Assembly: GCA_011947345.1 (NCBI GenBank)
Contig: JAAVTG010000501.1
Coordinates: forward strand, 1-26,159
Direction: 5' to 3'
Source: Phytophthora quininea
Lineage: Eukaryota; Oomycota; Peronosporomycetes; Peronosporales; Peronosporaceae
Length of the DNA stretch: 26,159 bases
Positions 1 through 10,410 of this stretch are shown in pieces. The translations under genes and the position numbers were made by a program. Position 1 is the stretch's first letter. Each line of letters begins with the position of its first letter. Under the pieces are notes generated by a model, which was not told the DNA's origin, searched no databases, and worked only from the letters and a program-made list of their open reading frames with translations.

Positions 1-1085
1 CTCATGCTGATGGTGTACCAATCCAACCTGACAGATCTACCCATTGTGATCATTCGCTGTCTCTACTGGAAAATGGTCCCCGCGCAGCTCTGGAAGGCGC
101 GAGCGGTGCTGATGACAGCCCAATACATTCTGAGCCAGGCGTTGGCGTACGACGACGAGATCGTCTCGAGCTGGAGCAAGTTCAGGGCCTTCATGATCGG
201 CGCCAACTTCACCCAGGCCGCGTCGGAGCTGACGGCCTCGGAGATCTCGACGCTTGAAACCGGCATGAAGTCCAACTCGACGTGTGGTGCCGACTTGCGG
301 TCGCTGGCTGACCGCGTGTGGATGACGATGGAAGAGTACCGCACCGAGAACCCCGACATCTCCAAGTCGGAGATGCGTTTGAAGATCAGCAACTCGGACC
401 TGATGGTGTACGACGTGGCCACTGTGACGAACAACTGCATGGATCTTATGATCCAGCAGTCGGACGAAGCGACTGCCTACAAGACGCGCGAGACACTCCG
501 CAAGACGTTCGGCGTGATGATCGACGACCTGATCAAGAAAGGCTACAGCAACAATGGCACCGATCTCAAAGCGCAGTACATCGCGTACCAAGTGATCGAC
601 AAGACGCTCACCGTCATCTCGGCCAGTGGATTCGACGCCACGTACGATATCACGATGACTCTTGCTGAGTATCTCCAGACGATATGTGGCCCCACCCAGT
701 TCATAGGGGAGATCGACGACGGCAACGAGCCCGCCACGCTTGGGTTAAATGCCCTAAGCAAAGCCTTTAAGGGCAGTACGAGCTCCTGGACTCGGGAGGG
801 GACGGCCAAGTCATCATCAATTTCAACAGTACCGACACAAAGGACGTCACTGTCAACATTCTGTCTGGAGGCGACAAGATCGCCGAAGTGGACATCAAGG
901 CCGGTGGCTCTGCCACGTGGGTGTCGAACACAACGGCGTTGGGTGGCAAGACGTTGTATTTGAATCGATGGCGTCCGGGGTTTATGGGTCTTCCTGGTAC
1001 CGGTGGTGGATCGTTGGTGTTGTGGGTTCCGAAGGCGGCCAAAGGCGGCCACCTCGAGCTCAAAGCAAAGTTAAACGTTAGTTAG
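1..1085 (+). CDS. Secreted-family paralogue, copy 1 (C-terminal part, frameshifted)
   Basis: This is the 3' part of the first of three tandem paralogues; its 5' end lies outside the window. The frame is open from the window edge to the lesion and aligns residue for residue with copies 2 and 3, including STCGADLRSLADR, VTNNCMDLM and TICGPTQF. Reading then shifts at the G run 798-801: the original frame runs on to a spurious stop at 963, while the family C-terminus (WVSNTTALGGKTLYL and RWRPGFMGLPGTGGG, ending LNVS) continues in another frame to the stop at 1085. One extra G would rejoin the two parts, so this is either a recent pseudogene or a base-calling error. The sequence is more diverged from copies 2 and 3 than they are from each other. 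I do not recognise the family; its likely role is extracellular, by analogy with the signal peptides on the other copies. Confidence 0.75.
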
Positions 1086-3106
1086 AAGTCTAGTAAAAGC
1101 GTCGTGTGGTAAAGTGAAAGTGGTAAAGGATAGAATAATAGATACATTTTCATCTAGATTCCGCTGACTCACCGCAAGCCATAGCTAGGGCGACGACTGA
1201 AGTAAACGCTGTGACTTGTTTGCTCCCTTCCGGTTCTTCTAGTCGCGTCAAAAGACTAATGCGCGGCCCAGCAGCATCACCATGGCGAAGGTGATGCTGT
1301 GGAGGGTACTGGGTTTCCTTTTCTCGCTACTCGAATCTCAAAGTGACGGTAGACTTTTCTTGGTTAGCGAAATCACCACCGATTATCAAGATAGGCGCTG
1401 CGAGTCGAGGTGAGGAAAACGTATGAGACCAGGGTGTCCATTATCATAGCTTTCCTCGCGAAGAACTGATGCGATTCCGGTGCTGATCCTAAACGTCCGT
1501 ATCGTCTGTAGCAGCTTATTCATTTGGGCGATCCTGCCAATCTGCTCTCGCTTTGAACACTTCAATATTGAGCTTCAAACGCGACGAGCGATTTTCACTA
1601 TGATCCACCACACAGTTCTGGTGCAATGTAGCAGGGAGTTTCCCACAACTTGCTGCCGTATCGTGCCGCTTCGCGCCGGCATAATCTCGTGAATGTTGAA
1701 TTACTGGTATGGCACTCCGACTCTTTTTCAGGTTGATCCCGACAGCGCCGCGGCGATAGTCATCTAATTCAACCACAGCCGAAAGGGCTGCGAGCTTGGC
1801 ACGCCGTCCTGGAGCAACTGCAACCTAGTCGCGGGAGCAAGTGTTATTGTTGGCATGGCACGTGGGCAGGTGCAATCTTGTGGTTTATCCGCCCAGAGCA
1901 CGATCACCAACGCGATAGGCAAACGTACCCTAACTGTGTGCGTGACGCAGCTTGTTGCCCACACCAGCGCGTGCATACTAAATCGACACGGGGCGCGTCA
2001 GACCTTTGGTGGCGGACCGCCGATCTCAAAGCCCATCTTTTCGTCGGCATATGGCTGTTATGATCTTTGATGGACGTTCGCACCGCAGTTCACAGTGTCG
2101 TTCGTTGCTATTAAAATTTTCCAATGCGGTCGAGCAAATCCATTCGAGTGTAGAGAGGGAGGATACCTATGGATGCCATATAGATCGATCCCTCCTGCGA
2201 TCACTTACTCGACGATAAAGTTCAAAGACCTCCATTTGACAAAGCTGCCGCACCGGACAATCGCTGCATCGAGACACATCTGCTTGGTCCTCCATCCGCT
2301 TCTTCTGAAAGTTCCTTGCAGCAGATCGTTTACAAGCTCGATGGGCTGACTGCAGCGAACAACACGAGTGAGCAGCATTGCCTCAAGCACCAGAAAACAA
2401 TTCGCTATCCCTCGAGGCATCAAACAATACGCTCTGAAGCCAGGAAGCCTAGCAAGGAGTGGTCACCAAATGTACAGTATGACTGTCTTGTGATTGCTTG
2501 CTGACGATGCTGTATCTTTGTTTGCCTTTACGGCTGCTTGCTAGCGACGACCAAACAAAAAGTGCACCATCTCAACAGAGTGTCGTTGCACGCTTTAACA
2601 AGTTAAACAATAGCTTCTCGATAGAAGAACTCTGGAGGGGGGGAGAAGTATCTTCATTTCCAAGTCCCATTTGCTTGTTGCGGCTCCAGAAACTCCTCAG
2701 TTATTTGCAGTTTCCTTTGATGTAAGCCCCGCATTGCTTCCTCTGGTCGCCGCCGTTCCAATTCGCCTACGCTTACGTTTCCCCACAAGCTACCGAAACA
2801 GGGTTAAACGATTGGCTACTCTACGAGATATGTCTCCGAAACATGGACATCCAGCTGCGCTTTCACTCGCATTAACAAAAATACTTGGCAAACCCGTGGC
2901 GAAATACCAGTGCGGTTGCAATAGATCCCCGGTCTTGTACTGCTCCCATCTTCTCTCGCCATTTTTGTTTAATCCGAATACGACCCGGCTCGATTAGTTG
3001 CAAGGCTGCTCTACTTGCACCCCATCACCTTCTCCGCAAATCACCGGAAAACTATACGATGGTGGGGCGGGCTGCCGCCGACTGGAGTTTCAAACAGAGG
3101 AACAAA
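1086..3106. other. Intergenic region with duplicated upstream blocks, no gene seen
   Basis: I find no convincing coding region; open frames are short and show no family resemblance. Parts of it, around 2243-2380 and 2510-2600, recur upstream of copy 3 at about 6780-6898 and 7530-7600, so the promoter-side DNA was duplicated with the genes. A hairpin lies at 1272-1299. The 3' flank of copy 1 is not clearly alike to that of copies 2 and 3. Confidence 0.5.
1272..1299. repeat. Perfect 10-bp hairpin
   Basis: CAGCATCACC (1272-1281) pairs perfectly with GGTGATGCTG (1290-1299) across an 8-nt loop. It lies about 190 nt downstream of the copy 1 stop codon. It could be a 3'-UTR structure or chance; no other RNA-gene features are visible. 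Confidence 0.45.
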
Positions 3107-3122
3107 AGTCACTCGGCATTTT
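3107..3122 (+). promoter_or_regulatory. Oomycete core promoter (Inr+FPR) of copy 2
   Basis: AGTCACTCGGCATTTT is a partial match to the oomycete consensus GCTCATTYYNCAWTTT: the TCA initiator and the CATTTT flanking element are kept. It aligns with a much better match at the same place in copy 3. It puts transcription start about 67 nt before the ATG at 3178, which rules out upstream in-frame starts such as 2998. Confidence 0.6.
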
Positions 3123-3177
3123 GCAGCGTCGGCCCCACCACCACCGACTCAAGATCTCCAACTTCGCAAGTTCCAAG

Positions 3178-5070
3178 ATGATTCGGTCAAGAGTGGCGTT
3201 CGTCGTATTGGCTTTTGCCGCCACCACCACCGGCACGCAGGGTTTCGACTGGACCTTTTGGAACGATGACGACGACGACAAAACAGAGTCGTTGACCGGA
3301 TCATCCTCGATGGACATGTCGACGCTGTCACCGGAAGCGATTGAAGAAGCCTTGGGATCAACGTACCTGGACGAGGTCAAGTCCATGATCGCCAACATGT
3401 CCGGGTCTTCGTCCTTTGACTTGGAGCTGCCCGCCACCGAAGCCCCCACAAGTTCATCATCATCAAGCGATACGACCAAGGCCCCTACTTCATCCAGCGG
3501 GTTTGAACTTCCGACCGGGACATCTCTAGACACGTCGACGATGAGCGAAAACTTGGCAAACGCAGTCACCGCCACTAGCACCGTCCAGTCGACGTACCGC
3601 AATTGGGTAGGCCCGTGGAAAATCTCGGCAGACTCTGCGTGCTGGCGCGAGGCCCACGTCATGGACACTTGTCCTTCCAACTTCGACCGAAACGAAGCAA
3701 CCAACACGTGCTGGACCGAGTGCCCACTTAACTACCCGGTGGAGTGTGGCATGGAGTGCATTCAACAGAACAATGACTGCTCAAGACAAGTCCTCGCCAA
3801 GGTGACTGCTCTGGCGATGTCGGCGTTGAGTATGGCAAGTTTTGGCGTGTTTGGTGAGCTGGCCAAGGCCGGCAAGAAAGTCACGTGGGCTGTGAAATGC
3901 ACCAACTCGATGCTTACAGTCATTCGTGGTATCATTCGTTTTACGCGTTGGCACGCGACCCAAGACCCGAACACCTCGCAGGAGAAAATGATGTGGCTGT
4001 TGTATCATACCAGTGTTGTTGTTACCGACATGCCCATTGCCATCTATGCTTGCATGGGCAAGAACGTCCCTCCCAACCTTCGTCTGAGCCAAGCTGTTCT
4101 TACGACGGCCCAATACGTTCTGTCATTGGGACTGGGCTACAAGGATGCCCTCATCAAGGACTGGGAACACTTTAAGGCGTTCTTGACCGGCGCCAACTTC
4201 ACCGACGCCATCAGTGATATTACCGAGGGCGAGATCTCGAACCTCGAGACGGCGATGAAGCAGAACTCGACGTGTGGTGCCGACCTGAAGTCGTTGGCGG
4301 ACCGTACTTGGCAAATGGTGGGCCACTACAGAGAAGAGAACCCCGGCATCAGTGATGGAGACCTTCGTCTGAAGATCAGCGAGTCAGATCTCGTGCTGTA
4401 CGACGTTGCTACGGTGACCAACAACTGCATGGCCGACATGATTGCCCAGTCCACGGAAACGACCGCCTACACCACTCGTGAGACGCTTCGCAAGGCCTTC
4501 AGCGTGATGATCAACCAGTTGATCAAGTCCGGCAAGAGTGACAACGGTACTCACATAGAGGAGATCCACAGTGCGTACGTCACGATCGATAACACTCTGA
4601 CCCTCTTCTCGCTTGGTTGGGACCCAACCGATCTAACGACTTTGATATCGGAGTACTTGCAAACGATCTGTGGCCCGACGCAGTTCATGGGCGAGATCGA
4701 CGATGGAAATGAAGCCGCCACTTTGGGCTTGCACTCCATTGGAAAGGCCTTCAAGAACAGCACGAGTTTGTGGACTCGTAAGGGAGACGGCAAGGTGATC
4801 CTCAACTTCAAGAGCAAAGACACTGAAGACGTGACGATCAACATCAAGTCTGGTGGCGACAAGATCGACGAAGTCGAGCTCGCCGCGGGTGGAACTGCGC
4901 AGTGGAAGTCCAACACCACTACTTTGGGTGGCAAGACATTGTATTTGGATCGCTGGCGTCCGGGCTTCCTGGGACTACCAGGTACGGGCGGTGGGTCATT
5001 GGTGTTGTGGGTGCCCATCGCTCGCCAAGGTGGCCACTTGGAGGTCGAAGCCCAGCTCAACGTGAGCTAA
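3178..5070 (+). CDS. Secreted cysteine-rich protein, copy 2 (intact, 630 aa)
   Basis: This is the intact member of the tandem family, 630 residues. A signal peptide (about residues 1-22, MIRSRVAFVVLAFAATTTG then TQG) is followed by an acidic patch (WNDDDDD), a Ser/Thr-rich linker to about residue 125, and a cysteine-dense segment with CWREAHVMDTC, CPLNYPVEC and MECIQQNNDC. A long, probably helical middle follows, with further conserved cysteines (STCGADL, NNCMAD, TICGPTQF) and N-glycosylation-type sites. The last 110 residues look beta-rich and glycine-rich (LGGKTLYLDRWRPGFLGLP). I do not recognise a catalytic or lectin domain, so no activity is assigned. The start at 3178 is chosen because copy 3 starts at the equivalent ATG, a signal peptide follows directly, and the core promoter lies at 3107-3122. 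The protein is expected to be secreted; a role at the cell surface or host interface is inference. Confidence 0.85.
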   Translation: MIRSRVAFVVLAFAATTTGTQGFDWTFWNDDDDDKTESLTGSSSMDMSTLSPEAIEEALGSTYLDEVKSMIANMSGSSSFDLELPATEAPTSSSSSSDTTKAPTSSSGFELPTGTSLDTSTMSENLANAVTATSTVQSTYRNWVGPWKISADSACWREAHVMDTCPSNFDRNEATNTCWTECPLNYPVECGMECIQQNNDCSRQVLAKVTALAMSALSMASFGVFGELAKAGKKVTWAVKCTNSMLTVIRGIIRFTRWHATQDPNTSQEKMMWLLYHTSVVVTDMPIAIYACMGKNVPPNLRLSQAVLTTAQYVLSLGLGYKDALIKDWEHFKAFLTGANFTDAISDITEGEISNLETAMKQNSTCGADLKSLADRTWQMVGHYREENPGISDGDLRLKISESDLVLYDVATVTNNCMADMIAQSTETTAYTTRETLRKAFSVMINQLIKSGKSDNGTHIEEIHSAYVTIDNTLTLFSLGWDPTDLTTLISEYLQTICGPTQFMGEIDDGNEAATLGLHSIGKAFKNSTSLWTRKGDGKVILNFKSKDTEDVTINIKSGGDKIDEVELAAGGTAQWKSNTTTLGGKTLYLDRWRPGFLGLPGTGGGSLVLWVPIARQGGHLEVEAQLNVS

Positions 5071-5434
5071 ATGTTAGTTTGTTGGTGCGAACATCGATCG
5101 CAAGCAGCGATCGCAGTCGACATAGAGAACCGCTTGACTAGAAGCAAGCTAGTACTAGTATAAAATACTTGGAAGTAGACATACAGTTTATTGAAGCTTT
5201 TGTACATGTTGATCAGGAAGTTTATGGTATGAGCTCTTGTTCAAGCAAGCCGATCTACGAGATCATCTTCAACAAGCAGGACGATCCGTTTGCTCGTGTG
5301 CTGCCTGTGTCCTGCCCACAAGGACTGAGCGGATTTGACGGTGCAACAGATCTCCCCGTTGCCATGCTCTAAAGTTTCCTGACTCGACAACAAGCTCCAC
5401 CACGAACGAGTTTCCTTTCTATTGGTGCCCCCTT
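5071..5434. other. 3' flank of copy 2, no gene seen
   Basis: The first 120 nt resemble the 3' flank of copy 3: both share GACATAGAGAA and TACTAGTATAAAATAC (near 5150 and 10123), so they are probably conserved 3' UTR. The rest has only short frames. The copy 2 transcript and the methyltransferase converge here. Confidence 0.5.
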
Positions 5435-6225
5435 TTACTCCTTCTTATCGGGAGTCGCTCGAGGCTTGGCCACAATGTAGTACGTCGTGCCGAAATGAAA
5501 GCGGTGAACAGTTTCCACCTCCAGTCCAGCCTGCCCCACGAGCATCAGGATGTCTCGGTTCCAGTGGCACCCCCACTTCTGAGCGTGCAGGTCGGCAAAC
5601 TTGTCCAGCACGCTCGCCAGCCACGAGTAGCTGCTCTGACCGTGCTCTAACAGGAGGATCCGACCGCCGTTCTTCTTGCACACACGCTGCATCTCCTTAA
5701 GAGTCTGCACCGAGTCGTCCATGCTGCACAGTCCGAATGTGTCCACCACTGTGTCGAAATGGTCGTCGCTAAAGGTTAACTCGCCAGCCTTCATGACCTT
5801 CAGCTCGCAGCTCTTTACTCTGCTCTTGTGGGGTTTAGAGACTTGTTGCAGCATCCCCTGGCTGAAGTCCGTGAGCGTCACGTCGGTCGATTCCGGGTAG
5901 AACGGCAAGTTCCGACCGGTGCCCGCAGCCACTTCCAGCACTTTGCCGGCGGCGTTTTTCAGCAAGAACCGGCGCAGCAGCGAGATGCCTGTGAGCCGCT
6001 CGTCCCAGTTGACCTCCTGGTCGTATTTAAGAGCGTTGGCGTCGAACACTTGCAGGCGCGTGGCGTCGGTCACGGGGGCAGCGCGTCGTCTTGGCGCTTG
6101 TTGGGGTCGTAGAATGTCAGGTACGTAGCGAACGTTACGCCAGCGTAGACGGCAGCGCCGCCGACGAGGAGGCCCGGCCGCTTCATGAGCGCCGACATGA
6201 AGGTCTTGGAGGTGCGGCAGCACAT
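5435..6225 (-). CDS. OMS1/METTL7-like SAM methyltransferase, membrane-anchored (one frameshift)
   Basis: A class I SAM-dependent methyltransferase of the UbiE/Methyltransf_11 type. Motif I is LEVAAGTGRN, the acidic loop after strand 2 is VTLTDFSQGML, the region around strand 4 is DTVVDTFGLCSMDD, and strand 5 is GGRILLLEHGQ. The layout, a short N-terminal hydrophobic anchor followed by the catalytic domain, resembles yeast Oms1 and METTL7 proteins of mitochondrial or ER membranes. The ATG at 6223-6225 opens a frame with an anchor (GLLVGGAAVYAGVTFATYL). That frame stops after DDALPP, and the catalytic domain continues one base out of register, at the five-G run 6074-6078 (plus strand). One more G restores a protein of about 263 residues. 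The catalytic frame also stays open upstream to 6259, but that stretch is compositionally odd and is probably out-of-frame. The substrate is unknown. The 3' end faces copy 2. Confidence 0.8.
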
Positions 6226-6234
6226 ATACCGGAC

Positions 6235-6282
6235 ATAAGAACATTTTGAGTGGACACATAAATCTTATATAAGAACATTTTG
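6235..6282. repeat. 14-bp direct repeat upstream of the methyltransferase
   Basis: ATAAGAACATTTTG occurs at 6235-6248 and again at 6269-6282, 34 bp apart, just upstream of the methyltransferase start. The position suits paired promoter elements, but no factor can be named. Confidence 0.45.
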
Positions 6283-8114
6283 GCTGGTCGTAACTTGGAC
6301 GGCTCCAGCGCGGTTAACTGCGCAGATAAAGTCCAAGCAGCAAGCAGCCCTGTCGTAAGTTCTCTGGCTCAATCGGACCAGTGGGCAGCATGACGACTTG
6401 CCAAGATCTGTGACGACTGCATGGCTGCCGAAACAACAACCGACCAGCAGTTTGCTGTGTACGTAGCTGCACGCGATGCCGTCTAGACCAATGCATTGGT
6501 CGACGTGCATTGACACCCGCCGCGTCAGCCTTTTGCCGGCGATACGCACATCTCGTAGTTAATCTCAAGCCGACATATGGTCACGGCGATCTTCAGTGGG
6601 CGTAGCATGAGCTGAGCGCGGCAGGCGGGCATCGCGCTACAGCTCGCTGATGACGCAGCGTTGCCCCTCTTTGGTTGCTCCATAAACGCAACACGGTCAG
6701 TTGCATGCAGTTGGCAAAACTTTTATTCTTGTTGGTTCTGCTTGTGCCCTTCCCAACCATTCGAACGTTCCGATAGTAGCTGCCGCACCGGAGAATCGAA
6801 GCTCATCTACTTAGTCCCCCCCACCCGCTTCTTCTGAAAGTTCCTCGTTTACTGGAAGTAGATGCGCTGCTTCAGGACATCACAAGTGAGCAGCATTGTC
6901 AGAAGCAGCAGGTACTGTACCTTACTAAAGTTGAGTTACAGTAATACAGACGTCGCACAGTAGCAACAATTGTGCTGTAGCAAAAGACTTTCCCACTGCT
7001 GAAAAGTATCTTCTTTGACAAGTCGAACTTGGTGACGCTACTGGGACTTGTTTTCGGCGATCCCATTGGCGTAGCACGCTGCTAAATCTGCAGTGATGCT
7101 GCTTGCGATCCAATCTCATCGTGGTCCCATTTCGCCATGTTCTGTTACTGCTTGGGCAGAAAATATACAAGATAAGTTTAGGATGTGAGATGTCCGGAAT
7201 GGACTCAGTTTTAACAAAGTTGTGGGTTATTGAGATCCGCTGGGCTGTTCCTTTGGCAAGAACTTGCAAGCTCAGTCGATTCTTCTCACCTCGCCATGCT
7301 GTCCGACGCATCGTACAGTTAATAATGTTGGTGTGGGGATGACAGGAAAGAAAAGAATGCAACTGATAATTTACATAGGACGGTCTGCTCCGGATGTCTT
7401 GAGATGCGGCCAGCAAACCCCGTGCAGTGGGCTCCTGGGTATACAGCAAGTGTTCACATACTTAGCGATGCAAATGACCAACAACATTTGTGAAAAGCTT
7501 TCGCCTTACTTTGCGGTGCAGCTGACGAATAAGGTTTCTATTTGTTTGCCTTGTGACTGCCTCGTGGCCGTAACCAAGAAGTGGCTCAATTCTCGCATGC
7601 ACCATCTCACCAGTATGCTTCAACAACGAAGATATTTTGAAGAAGGAGAGGTATGATAATGATCTTATTTGCGGCGTTTCTGAAGGCCTCTATACAGCAA
7701 CTAAGGCGTTGGCTGGCGAAGGTATTGATGCTTTCTCTCGTAGTTTCGATGCCGTTTACCTGAACTGACGTCTCTCGGGTGAATTGGTGCGATACATTCC
7801 CGGGATTTGTTAACTGCAGCTGATACTATCAGCTATTGGCTCGATGGAGAGAGAGCAAAGGGGCAAAGGAAAAAAGAAAACAAACGAAGGCGGTGCTCAA
7901 ACACCAACCAGATCGCTACCGGACCCCGTTGTGCGGTTCCTATCCCCTTTCGACATGTTTTTAATCCGCACCAGCGGAGGCTATGAAAACAACCCGGCTC
8001 GATTGCTTGCACCATCACCTTCTCCTCAAATCGCCGGGCCACATGCTGTTCACGACCCAAACAACGCGATGCTGGGCGGGCTGCCGTCAAGATCGACATG
8101 TTAGAAAACTCGGT
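6283..8114. other. Intergenic region, partly duplicated upstream DNA
   Basis: I see no gene here. The block 6780-6898 matches 2243-2380, including a perfect 20-nt match (6826-6845 with 2297-2316). Weaker similarity continues at 7530-7600 and 8010-8070 to the upstream region of copy 2. Short frames on both strands have no recognisable content. Confidence 0.5.
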
Positions 8115-8130
8115 TCTCATTCTGCATTTT
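8115..8130 (+). promoter_or_regulatory. Oomycete core promoter (Inr+FPR) of copy 3
   Basis: TCTCATTCTGCATTTT matches the oomycete core promoter GCTCATTYYNCAWTTT at 15 of 16 positions. The initiator A is at 8119, which gives a 5' UTR of about 54 nt before the ATG at 8173. Confidence 0.8.
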
Positions 8131-8172
8131 GCGGCGTGGGTCTCACCACCGACTCAAGTTTCTCCACCTGCG

Positions 8173-10067
8173 ATGGTTCGGTCAAGAGTGGCATTCGTCA
8201 TATTGGCTTTTGTCGCCACCACCACCGGCACGCAGGGCTTCGACTGGACATTTTGGAACGACGACGACGACTCCGCATCAGGCTCATCAGCTGACATCTC
8301 CACGCTGTCTCCGGAAGCTATCAAAGAAGCCGTGGGGTCAACGTACCTGGACGAGGTCAAGTCTATGATTGCCAACATGTCCGGGTCCTCGTCCTTTGAC
8401 TTGGAGCTGCATACCACGGAAGCCCCCGCAAGTTCTTCATCATCGGTTGATACGACTAAAGCACCGTCATCCGGCTCCTCTTCATCGGCATCCACCCGGT
8501 TTGAGCTTCCGACCGGGACATCTCTAGACACGTCGACGATGAGCGAAAACTTGGCGAACTCCATCACGGCTACCAGCACGCTGCCCTCAACGTACCGCAA
8601 TTGGGTAGGCCCGTGGAAAATCTCGGCAGACTCTGCGTGCTGGCGCGAGGCTCACTTCATGGACACTTGTCCTTCCAACTTCGACCGAAACGAAGCAACC
8701 AACACGTGCTGGACCGAGTGCCCACTTAACTACCCGGTGGAGTGTGGCATGGAGTGCATTCAACAGAACAACGACTGCACGCGACAAGTTTTTGCTAAGA
8801 TTACGGCTCTGGCGATGTCGACGCTGAGTATGGCAACCTTTGGAGTGTTTGGTGAGCTGGCCAAGGCCGGCAAGAAAGTCACGTGGGCCGTCAAGTGCAC
8901 CAACTCGATGATTACAGTCATTCGTGGTATCATTCGTTTCCAGCGTAACCAAATGACCCAAGACCCGCAGACTTCGCAGGATAAGTTGCTCTTGATGTTG
9001 TACCAGACCAACAACGTGGTGACGGACATTCCGATCGCCATCTACGCCTGCTTGGGCAAGCCCGTACCGCCCAATCTTCGTCTGTCCCAAACGCTCCTTG
9101 CTACGGCCCAATACATTCTTCTACTGACTCTGGGCTACAAGGACGACATCATAAAGGACTGGGAGCACTTCAAGGCGTTCCTGACCGGCGCCAACTTCAC
9201 CGACGCCATCAGTGATATTACCGAGGGCGAGATCTCGAACCTCGAGACGGCGATGAAGCAGAACTCGACGTGTGGCGCTGATCTGAAGTCGCTGACGGAC
9301 CGTACCTGGCAAATGGTGAACCAGTACAGGAGAGACTACCCCGGCATCAGTGACGGTGATCTCCGGCTGAAAATCAGTGAGTCGGATCTCGTGCTGTACG
9401 AGGTCGCCACTGCTACCAACAACTGCATGGCCGACATGATCGCTCAGTCCTCGGAAACGACCGCCTACACCACTCGTGAGACGCTTCGCAAAGCCTTCAG
9501 CGTGATGATCAACCAACTGATCAGGACCGGCAAGAGCGACAATGGTTCTCACATTGAGGAAATCCAGAACGCTTACGTTACGATTGATACGGCCCTCACT
9601 GTTTTCTCGCTTGGTTGGGACCCAACTGATCTCACCACGCTGTTTGCCGAGTACTTGCAAACGATCTGCGGCCCGACGCAGTTCATGGGCGATATTGACG
9701 ATGGAAAGGAAGCCGCCACTCTGGGCTTGAATGCAATCAAAAAGCCTTCAAGAACAGTACCAGTTCGTGGACGAAGAAAGGTGATGGCAAAGTGATCATC
9801 AACTTCACGAGCAAGGACACGGAGGATGTGACGATCAACATCAAGTCTGGTGGCGACAAGATTGACGAAGTGGATCTCCGTGCAGGAGGAACAGCGCAGT
9901 GGACATCGAATATCACAGCGCTGGGCGGTAAGACGTTGTATTTGGACCGGTGGCGTCCAGGTTTCCTGGGACTACCTGGAACGGGTGGCGGATCGCTGGT
10001 GTTGTGGGTCCCCATTGCTCGACAAGGCGGGCACCTCGAAATCGAGGCGCAGCTCAACGCGAGCTAA
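8173..10067 (+). CDS. Secreted cysteine-rich protein, copy 3 (one frameshift)
   Basis: This third copy is very close to copy 2 over its whole length: same signal peptide (MVRSRVAFVILAFVATTTG), acidic patch, Ser-rich linker, cysteine-dense segment and C-terminal module. The main frame runs into a stop at 9793-9795. The true C-terminal module (SKDTEDVTINIKSGG through LGLPGTGGG to LNAS) continues in another frame to the stop at 10065-10067. The break is at the five-A run 9739-9743, where one more A restores register and a length of about 631 residues. The start at 8173 is supported by the promoter at 8115-8130 and by alignment with copy 2; an in-frame codon at 8098 lies upstream of the predicted transcription start. 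Function unknown. The lesion is either a recent knockout or a homopolymer miscall. Confidence 0.8.
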
Positions 10068-10224
10068 ATGTCTGTCCAGTTGTGCGTGCGATTGACATAG
10101 AGAAAACGCTTTGATGAAAGCGTACTAGTATAAAATACCTCGAAGTAGAATTTACATGACAAATTAAAGACTAAAGGCTGCCTTGCATGAATCTACTATT
10201 CAAGAAAACGTGGCTAACCTCGTA

Positions 10225-10385
10225 TTACTTCCGTGCTTCAGTAGCTTGCTTGCGCTCATGGTATTCGCTAGCATCGAGCGCCTCAAACAGCTGATCAATT
10301 GGCCGCGTCTCCACTTCGGAAAGGATGAGGTCTTCCTTGCAGTTGTCGGTTCTTCAACAGAAATAGCCGGAGCCTCCAGGGATCG
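10225..10385 (-). pseudogene. C-terminal fragment of an unknown host gene beside the Crypton
   Basis: On the minus strand a coding-like stretch (CKEDLILSEVETRPIDQLF, then EALDASEYHERKQATEARK) ends at the stop 10225-10227. Just upstream in another frame is APAISVEEPTTARK, preceded by a T-rich tract and AG that resemble a 3' splice site near 10380-10400. It looks like the last exon of a gene whose remainder is missing. The Crypton boundary is only about 25 bp away. I do not recognise the protein; one frameshift must be assumed. Confidence 0.35.
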
Positions 10386-10410
10386 AAAAAAAAAACATTG
10401 ATTGTTAGAC

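Noticed and set aside
2998..3177. Upstream in-frame extension of copy 2 by 60 codons
   Set aside because: It lies mostly upstream of the core promoter at 3107-3122, is not conserved in copy 3, and would bury the signal peptide.
3090..3707. Long minus-strand open frame (205 codons) opposite copy 2, with a similar one at 8154-8600
   Set aside because: They mirror the conserved coding strand and have no start context or domain; they follow from codon bias of the real gene.
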